Source: Candidatus Bipolaricaulota bacterium (GTDB lineage Bacteria > Bipolaricaulota > Bipolaricaulia > UBA7950 > UBA9294). Taken from it: 36,019 bases of DNA. How positions within the stretch are numbered: position 1 is the stretch's first letter; every line of letters starts with the position of its first letter. Shown here one piece after another: positions 32,062 through 36,019 of the stretch. The notes beneath the pieces were generated by a model. It did not search any database, was not told the DNA's origin, and saw nothing but the letters and a program-made list of their open reading frames with translations. The stretch covers positions 1-36,019 of the forward strand of contig JAPLGD010000090.1 in NCBI GenBank assembly GCA_026390345.1, read 5' to 3'. Both the position numbers and the translations under genes were made by a program.

Positions 32062-33528
32062 CTACTGCAGAACCTCGCTCAGCGGAATGCCGAGAGCGGC
32101 GGCCACTCCTTTGCCGTAGGCCGGGTCGGCCTTGAAGCAGTTGCCGATGTGGCGGATCTTGACCTCCCGCGGCGCATCCCCCAGGGCGCGTGCCGTGTTC
32201 CCGAACAGGGTCTCCTGCTGCTCACGCTTCATGAGGCGGAAGAGGAGACCCGGCTGCGTGTAGTAGTCGCTGTCGTCCACGCGGAAGTTCCAGTGGGCGG
32301 CGGCACCGTCAAGGCGCAACGGCGGCTCGGCCTGCTCCGGCTGCTCTTGCCACTCTCCGTAGCTGTTCGGCTCGTAGCCGAGCGTGCTTCCGTAGTTGCC
32401 GTCCACGCGCATTTGCCCGTCGCGGTGGTACGCGTGGACCGGGCACCGAGCAGCGTTCACCGGAATGAGGTGGTGGTTGACGCCCAGTCGGTAGCGCTGC
32501 GCATCTCCGTACGAGAAGAGCCGCCCCTGGAGCATCTTGTCCGGAGAGAAGCCGATCCCCGGCACGACGTTCGCGGGGTTGAACGCCGCCTGCTCCACGT
32601 CGGCGAAGTAGTTCTCCGGATTGCGGTTGATCTCCATCATCCCGACCTCGATGAGGGGGTAGTCCTTGTGGAACCACACCTTCGTCAGGTCGAACGGGTT
32701 ATACGGCATCTCTCTCGCCTGCTTCTGGGTCATCACCTGGATGCAGAGCTTCCAGCGCGGGAACTCGCCTCGCTCGATGCTCTCGTAGAGGTCGCGCTGG
32801 TGACTCTCGCGATCCTTGCCGACGAGCGCCTCGGCCTCGGCGTCGGTGAGGTTCTTGATCCCTTGCTGGCACACCCAGTGGAACTTGACCCAGTGGCGCT
32901 CGCCCTTGGCGTTGACCATGCTGAACGCGTGGCTTCCGAATCCGTGCATGTGGCGGTACGAGGCCGGGATGCCGCGGTCGCTCATCGTGATCGTGACCTG
33001 ATGCAGTGCCTCCGGGAGCGATGTCCAGAAGTCCCAGTTGTTCTTCGCACTGCGGAGGTTCGTGCGCGGGTCGCGCTTCACGGCGTGGTTGAGGTCGGGA
33101 AACTTGAGCGGGTCACGGAGGAAGAAGACGGGGGTGTTGTTCCCGACGAGATCCCAGTTCCCCTCCTCCGTGTAGAGCTTGACGGCGAAACCGCGGATGT
33201 CGCGCTCGGCGTCCGCCGCGCCCCGCTCGCCAGCCACCGTCGAGAAGCGCACGAAGAGGTCGGTCTTCTTGTCGATGGTCGAGAAGATCTTCGCCTTCGT
33301 GTACTCCGTGATGTCATGCGTGACCGTGAACGTGCCAAATGCCCCGGAGCCCTTGGCGTGCATGCGCCGCTCCGGAATGACTTCGCGGTCGAAATGCGCC
33401 AGCTTCTCGAGGTACCACACGTCTTGCAGCAGCATCGGCCCCCGAGGCCCCGCCGTCATAACGTTCTGGTTGTCGGGGACTGGAGCCCCAACGTCGGTCG
33501 TCAGCTTCTTCTCTCCGTCCTTCTTCAT
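32062..33528 (-). CDS. katA: Monofunctional heme catalase
   Basis: A 488-residue small-subunit catalase. The catalytic His is H57 in [15 protein letters not shown], and the essential Asn lies in [18 protein letters not shown]. The heme-ligand Tyr is Y340 in [14 protein letters not shown]. The remaining catalase blocks are contiguous ([40 protein letters not shown]). The enzyme converts hydrogen peroxide to water and oxygen in the cytoplasm. GAAGGGAG precedes the ATG at 33528, which removes an unlikely longer N-terminus. It is convergent with the lectin-PDZ gene and followed by the REP-like element. With the Rieske protein and the AhpD-like gene it suits an organism facing oxygen stress. Confidence 0.96.
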   Translation of the reverse strand: MKKDGEKKLTTDVGAPVPDNQNVMTAGPRGPMLLQDVWYLEKLAHFDREVIPERRMHAKGSGAFGTFTVTHDITEYTKAKIFSTIDKKTDLFVRFSTVAGERGAADAERDIRGFAVKLYTEEGNWDLVGNNTPVFFLRDPLKFPDLNHAVKRDPRTNLRSAKNNWDFWTSLPEALHQVTITMSDRGIPASYRHMHGFGSHAFSMVNAKGERHWVKFHWVCQQGIKNLTDAEAEALVGKDRESHQRDLYESIERGEFPRWKLCIQVMTQKQAREMPYNPFDLTKVWFHKDYPLIEVGMMEINRNPENYFADVEQAAFNPANVVPGIGFSPDKMLQGRLFSYGDAQRYRLGVNHHLIPVNAARCPVHAYHRDGQMRVDGNYGSTLGYEPNSYGEWQEQPEQAEPPLRLDGAAAHWNFRVDDSDYYTQPGLLFRLMKREQQETLFGNTARALGDAPREVKIRHIGNCFKADPAYGKGVAAALGIPLSEVLQ

Positions 33529-33667
33529 GCCGCTCCCTTCCGCCTTCGTTCTCCCATGGCACTGCCGACCGCCCTCTCGCAACCCCCGCGCCCACTCTCC
33601 AGATCACGTCTGGAGTTGTCAAGCGGCGCGACGCAGCGCCATCACCCATGGGAGCCGCGGGCGGGAA

Positions 33668-33691
33668 TAGGGTATGTGTCCCCCGATCTCG
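33668..33691. repeat. REP-like half-site, copy 2
   Basis: A 24-base string with the core GGTATGTGTCCCCCG, identical to 34249-34272. It lies two bases beyond the stop codon of the minus-strand gene at 33694. It matches one arm of the palindrome at 31912-31971 in its core. Confidence 0.6.
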
Positions 33692-33693
33692 CA

Positions 33694-34101
33694 CTAGAAG
33701 AACCCGCGGAGGAGCGCAGCAGCTTCGTCGGAGATGCCGACGATCTTGTTTGTCGCCTGACGATAGAACTTGAAGTTGAGCTCGGTCTCGGGGCGACCGT
33801 CGTCCCAGTCAGAGAAGGGCTTGAGCTCGCTCCGACCCAGGCGGCGCTTCGCGAGCGCCGTGCGCCGGACGGTGATGCTGACCCGCGGCGTCTGCCGGGC
33901 GATACCTGGCTTCGGGGGAGCCGGCTCGGCTGAGGTGACGATGCCGCCAGCGATGAGGCCCGAACCGCCCTCGTTCTCGCTCGCGAAGACGAAGATCGTG
34001 TCGCCCACGGTGATTTCCTTGCCGCCGTACATCGTCTTCTGGTTGCCGAACGCGAACGACTCGGCCCTCGGGTCGGAGACCTCGCCCTTGATCGCATACA
34101 T
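33694..34101 (-). CDS. Conserved-looking small protein of unknown function
   Basis: A 135-residue cytoplasmic protein without signal or membrane segment. It reads MYAIKGEVSDPRAESFAFG, then EITVGDTIFVFASENEGGSGLIAGG. The second half is basic (VSITVRRTALAKRRLGRSELK) and ends NKIVGISDEAAALLRGFF. The strand pattern with VGDTIFVFASENEGG is reminiscent of EVE/PUA-like small-molecule or nucleic-acid binding folds; this is a pattern-level impression. No clear Shine-Dalgarno precedes the ATG at 34101. It sits alone between catalase and the Rieske protein, with REP-like half-sites on both sides. Confidence 0.65.
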   Translation of the reverse strand: MYAIKGEVSDPRAESFAFGNQKTMYGGKEITVGDTIFVFASENEGGSGLIAGGIVTSAEPAPPKPGIARQTPRVSITVRRTALAKRRLGRSELKPFSDWDDGRPETELNFKFYRQATNKIVGISDEAAALLRGFF

Positions 34102-34248
34102 GTTGCCAGTCTACTGGCTTCCAAGACTCCGCGACTGTCCATAACGACCAGCAGGGATCGGACTGCAGCGCAGGGCACGCCTCGGACCGGCGGTCAGTCA
34201 CATGCGCGATTGGAGCGCCTGGCCCCGCCGCGGTCCCGCATCATGAGA

Positions 34249-34272
34249 TAGGGTATGTGTCCCCCGATCTCG
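34249..34272. repeat. REP-like half-site, copy 3
   Basis: Identical over 24 bases to 33668-33691, again starting two bases after the stop codon of a minus-strand gene, here the Rieske gene ending at 34275. Confidence 0.6.
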
Positions 34273-34274
34273 GC

Positions 34275-34655
34275 TTACTTGCCCGGGGACCTCCGACGTT
34301 CCAGGTTGACGAGAACGCGGCCGCTCTCTTGTTTGACCTCGTAGGTTTCGAGATCGTGCGTGCGGATACCGGCCATCATCGCGCCCGCTTTGAGGACCTT
34401 CGGAATCGGGATCTTCGGATCGCTCAGCCGCTTTCCCGTCGCGAGCTCGAACCTTGCCTTGTGCAGCGGGCAGACGACACACCCATTCTCGATCTTCCCT
34501 TCGTGGAGCGGCCCGTTCATGTGGGGGCATCGATCGCCAAATGCATAGAGGTTCTGCCCCACCTTGGCTACCGCGATCTCGCGGCCGACTAGCTCAACCC
34601 TCTTCATTTCCCCGTCGGGGATCTCGTCCACCGCGGCGACGTCCTTCCATTCCAT
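34275..34655 (-). CDS. Rieske [2Fe-2S] ferredoxin-like protein
   Basis: A 126-residue soluble protein with the Rieske fold. Cluster ligands are visible as CPHMNGPLHEG (Cys-x-His) and VVCPLHKARFELATG (Cys-x2-His), 16 residues apart, which is the standard spacing. The N-terminus (MEWKDVAAVDEIPDGEMKRV) matches NirD or dioxygenase-ferredoxin-type Rieske proteins that carry electrons to oxygenases or reductases. No partner oxygenase is in the window. AAGGAGG precedes the ATG at 34655. A 24-base REP-like half-site follows its stop. Confidence 0.88.
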   Translation of the reverse strand: MEWKDVAAVDEIPDGEMKRVELVGREIAVAKVGQNLYAFGDRCPHMNGPLHEGKIENGCVVCPLHKARFELATGKRLSDPKIPIPKVLKAGAMMAGIRTHDLETYEVKQESGRVLVNLERRRSPGK

Positions 34656-34892
34656 CGTGAGCCTCCTTCTTCGCCGCTCACACTCTCTCACTTCGGGGAC
34701 GATTGAGCCAACTCGGGCTGCCCAGCGCGGTTTGTGGGCGGCAGCAATGCGTGATTGCAGGACCCACCCCTCGCGCCTTTCATGGTGACATCAAGAAACA
34801 AGACGCGACCCCGTCGCCCCTGCAGGAAGCGGCTACCGCGGGAAGCCGGGGTAGCGCACAGGAGCGGCATCGGGCACCATGCGCCCTTGCTC

Positions 34893-35828
34893 ATGACACT
34901 CGAGGACATGCCCGGCGTACCGAGAGTTCGACGCGGACCGATCCCGTGGCTCCATGCCCCGCTTCGAGCCTCCGTTGAAGAAGCCGTCTCCGACTGCGAA
35001 GGCCGTCGGTGGAGGATCAAGAGCGAGGCAGACCTGTCGGAATTCGCCTGCCACCGCTGCGCGATCGTATCGGACGGTTCCTTCTCTGTCTTCTTCAAGT
35101 ACGGCGAGACGTCGAACGCCCGAGCGCAGTTCGCGGCTGAGCTCTCCGGCCTGAGGACTCTGTCGACGACGGCCGGCGTCCTCATCCCGGAACCGATCGG
35201 CATCGTGCCCGTGGAGGGCGGGACGCTCCTCGTCCTGGAGGCGCTGGAAGCGGTCGAGCGCGGACCTCGCGAGTGGAGAGACGTCGGAGCGACCCTCGCT
35301 CGCATCCATCGCGTGCACGGCGACGCATACGGCCTCGACACAAACGGCTTCTTCGGCCCACTGACTCAGGACAACACGCCCGCGCCGACGTGGGCGGAAT
35401 TCTTCGCACAGCGAAGGCTCTTGCCCCTGCTGAAGACGGCCGTCGATTCGGGCCATCTCCCTCACGCCGTGGCTCAGGACGTAGAGCGACTGATCCCGCG
35501 GCTTCGGAACCTCTGCGGTCCCGAGGCGGCCCCGAGGCTGTTGCACGGGGACGCACAGCAAAACAACTTCATCAGCACAGCCGGAGGCACGTTCGTCATT
35601 GACCCGGCGGTCTACTATGGCAACCCCGAGATCGACCTCGCCCTGCTTGACGCCTTCCAACCGGCGCCCGATTCTGTCTTCGATGGCTACCAAGATGAAA
35701 CGCCGATCGAGCCGGAGTTCTTCGAACGGCGCGATCTGTGGCGCCTGCCCCTCTACCTCGCCGCAGTAGCCCTTGAAGGTCCCGACCACCTGAGCAGATT
35801 GACACGCGCGCTCGGGAAGTACGTGTGA
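34893..35828 (+). CDS. Fructosamine kinase/aminoglycoside phosphotransferase-like protein
   Basis: A protein of about 311 residues with the protein-kinase-like fold of the fructosamine-3-kinase family. The N-lobe reads CAIVSDGSFSVFFKYGETSN with the ATP-binding Lys. The linker EPIGIVPVEGGTLLVLEALEA follows. The catalytic loop is RLLHGDAQQNNFIS (HGDxxxxN), and the metal-binding Asp follows in FVIDPAVYYGNPEIDLALL. Such kinases phosphorylate sugar-amine adducts on proteins, allowing deglycation. The start is uncertain: ATGs at 34893 and 34908 are both in frame with no strong ribosome site, and a longer frame upstream is basic and not conserved-looking. The 191 bases after it, to the window end, hold nothing I can name. 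Confidence 0.85.
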   Translation: MTLEDMPGVPRVRRGPIPWLHAPLRASVEEAVSDCEGRRWRIKSEADLSEFACHRCAIVSDGSFSVFFKYGETSNARAQFAAELSGLRTLSTTAGVLIPEPIGIVPVEGGTLLVLEALEAVERGPREWRDVGATLARIHRVHGDAYGLDTNGFFGPLTQDNTPAPTWAEFFAQRRLLPLLKTAVDSGHLPHAVAQDVERLIPRLRNLCGPEAAPRLLHGDAQQNNFISTAGGTFVIDPAVYYGNPEIDLALLDAFQPAPDSVFDGYQDETPIEPEFFERRDLWRLPLYLAAVALEGPDHLSRLTRALGKYV

Positions 35829-36019
35829 CGACGCGGGGGCCGGGAACCTCGGGCAGCAGGACGCTGTCCGCTGCCTAGGCGGCGGCCCGTGGAGCGACAG
35901 CGTCCGATACGCCGTACTTGCCTCGGAGTGGCCAACCTCCCAGGCGTCACCCACTGCACCGGCGAGAGAACACCGGGCGTGATCGCAGGCCCTGATCGCC
36001 GTCGCCCTTGTCGACAACG

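Noticed and set aside
32149-33933. 594-residue plus-strand open frame over the catalase gene
   Set aside because: It is antisense to a textbook catalase; the Val/Leu/Arg/Glu-rich composition is typical of such shadows.
1-36019. CRISPR arrays, insertion sequences with transposase genes, rRNA or complete tRNA genes
   Set aside because: None seen by eye on either strand. The only repeats found are the paired island-flanking repeat, the REP-like set and internal protein-domain repeats.

Overview
The window reads as a chromosomal stretch of an uncultured, GC-rich, Gram-negative-type bacterium. It encodes several lipoproteins with lipoboxes, Sec-type signal peptides, and two proteins that look like outer-membrane barrels ending in an aromatic residue. 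GTG and TTG starts, tight ATGA/GTGA gene overlaps and strong GGAGG ribosome sites are common. No rRNA, tRNA or phylogenetic marker gene is present, so the lineage cannot be fixed. A deep-branching candidate phylum (for example Bipolaricaulota-like) is a guess.

Region 1 (about 850-12016) is an arsenic and thiol-redox island, all on the + strand. An ArsR repressor with its own promoter and palindromic operator heads a run of genes: an ArsP/SO_0444-type permease, a DGC zinc-binding protein, a thioredoxin-fold lipoprotein, a CcdA-type thiol electron carrier, a small CPKC thioredoxin, an AhpD-like protein, ArsF and ArsG, and a DUF1573-rhodanese protein. A second, diverged ArsF-ArsG pair and a PKD-TlpA lipoprotein follow. 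A second unit has another ArsR with a different operator, an ACR3 arsenite exporter, and a larger DUF1573-rhodanese-rhodanese protein. The picture is a cytoplasm-to-periplasm electron relay (inferred) coupled to reduction and export of arsenicals. No arsenate reductase or arsenic methyltransferase is present. Imperfect direct repeats of about 83 bp lie outside both ends (360-443 and 12488-12571), which hints at a transferred unit.

Region 2 (12017-12849) has no convincing gene. It contains a dense run of small inverted repeats, the right-hand direct repeat, and a terminator-like hairpin ahead of a PaaK/CapK-type acyl-CoA ligase (12850-14181).

Region 3 (14165-25180) is mostly cell-envelope genes: a predicted outer-membrane barrel and a lipoprotein on the minus strand, and a giant fusion of DppB-like permease, DppC-like permease and a degenerate M28 peptidase domain. 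It also holds a lipoprotein with three fibronectin III repeats, a small lipoprotein, two secreted proteins sharing one N-terminal domain, a coiled-coil membrane protein and a PDZ protein.

Region 4 (25177-36019) is mixed metabolism and stress defence: a truncated nitroreductase remnant, an intact nitroreductase, a LUD-domain gene broken by one missing base, a Mg2+-type P-type ATPase, an MBL-fold hydrolase, a secreted lectin-PDZ protein, a catalase, a small conserved protein, a Rieske protein and a fructosamine-kinase-like protein. Three REP-like elements sharing a GGTATGTGTCCCC-type core sit just after stop codons between 31912 and 34272.
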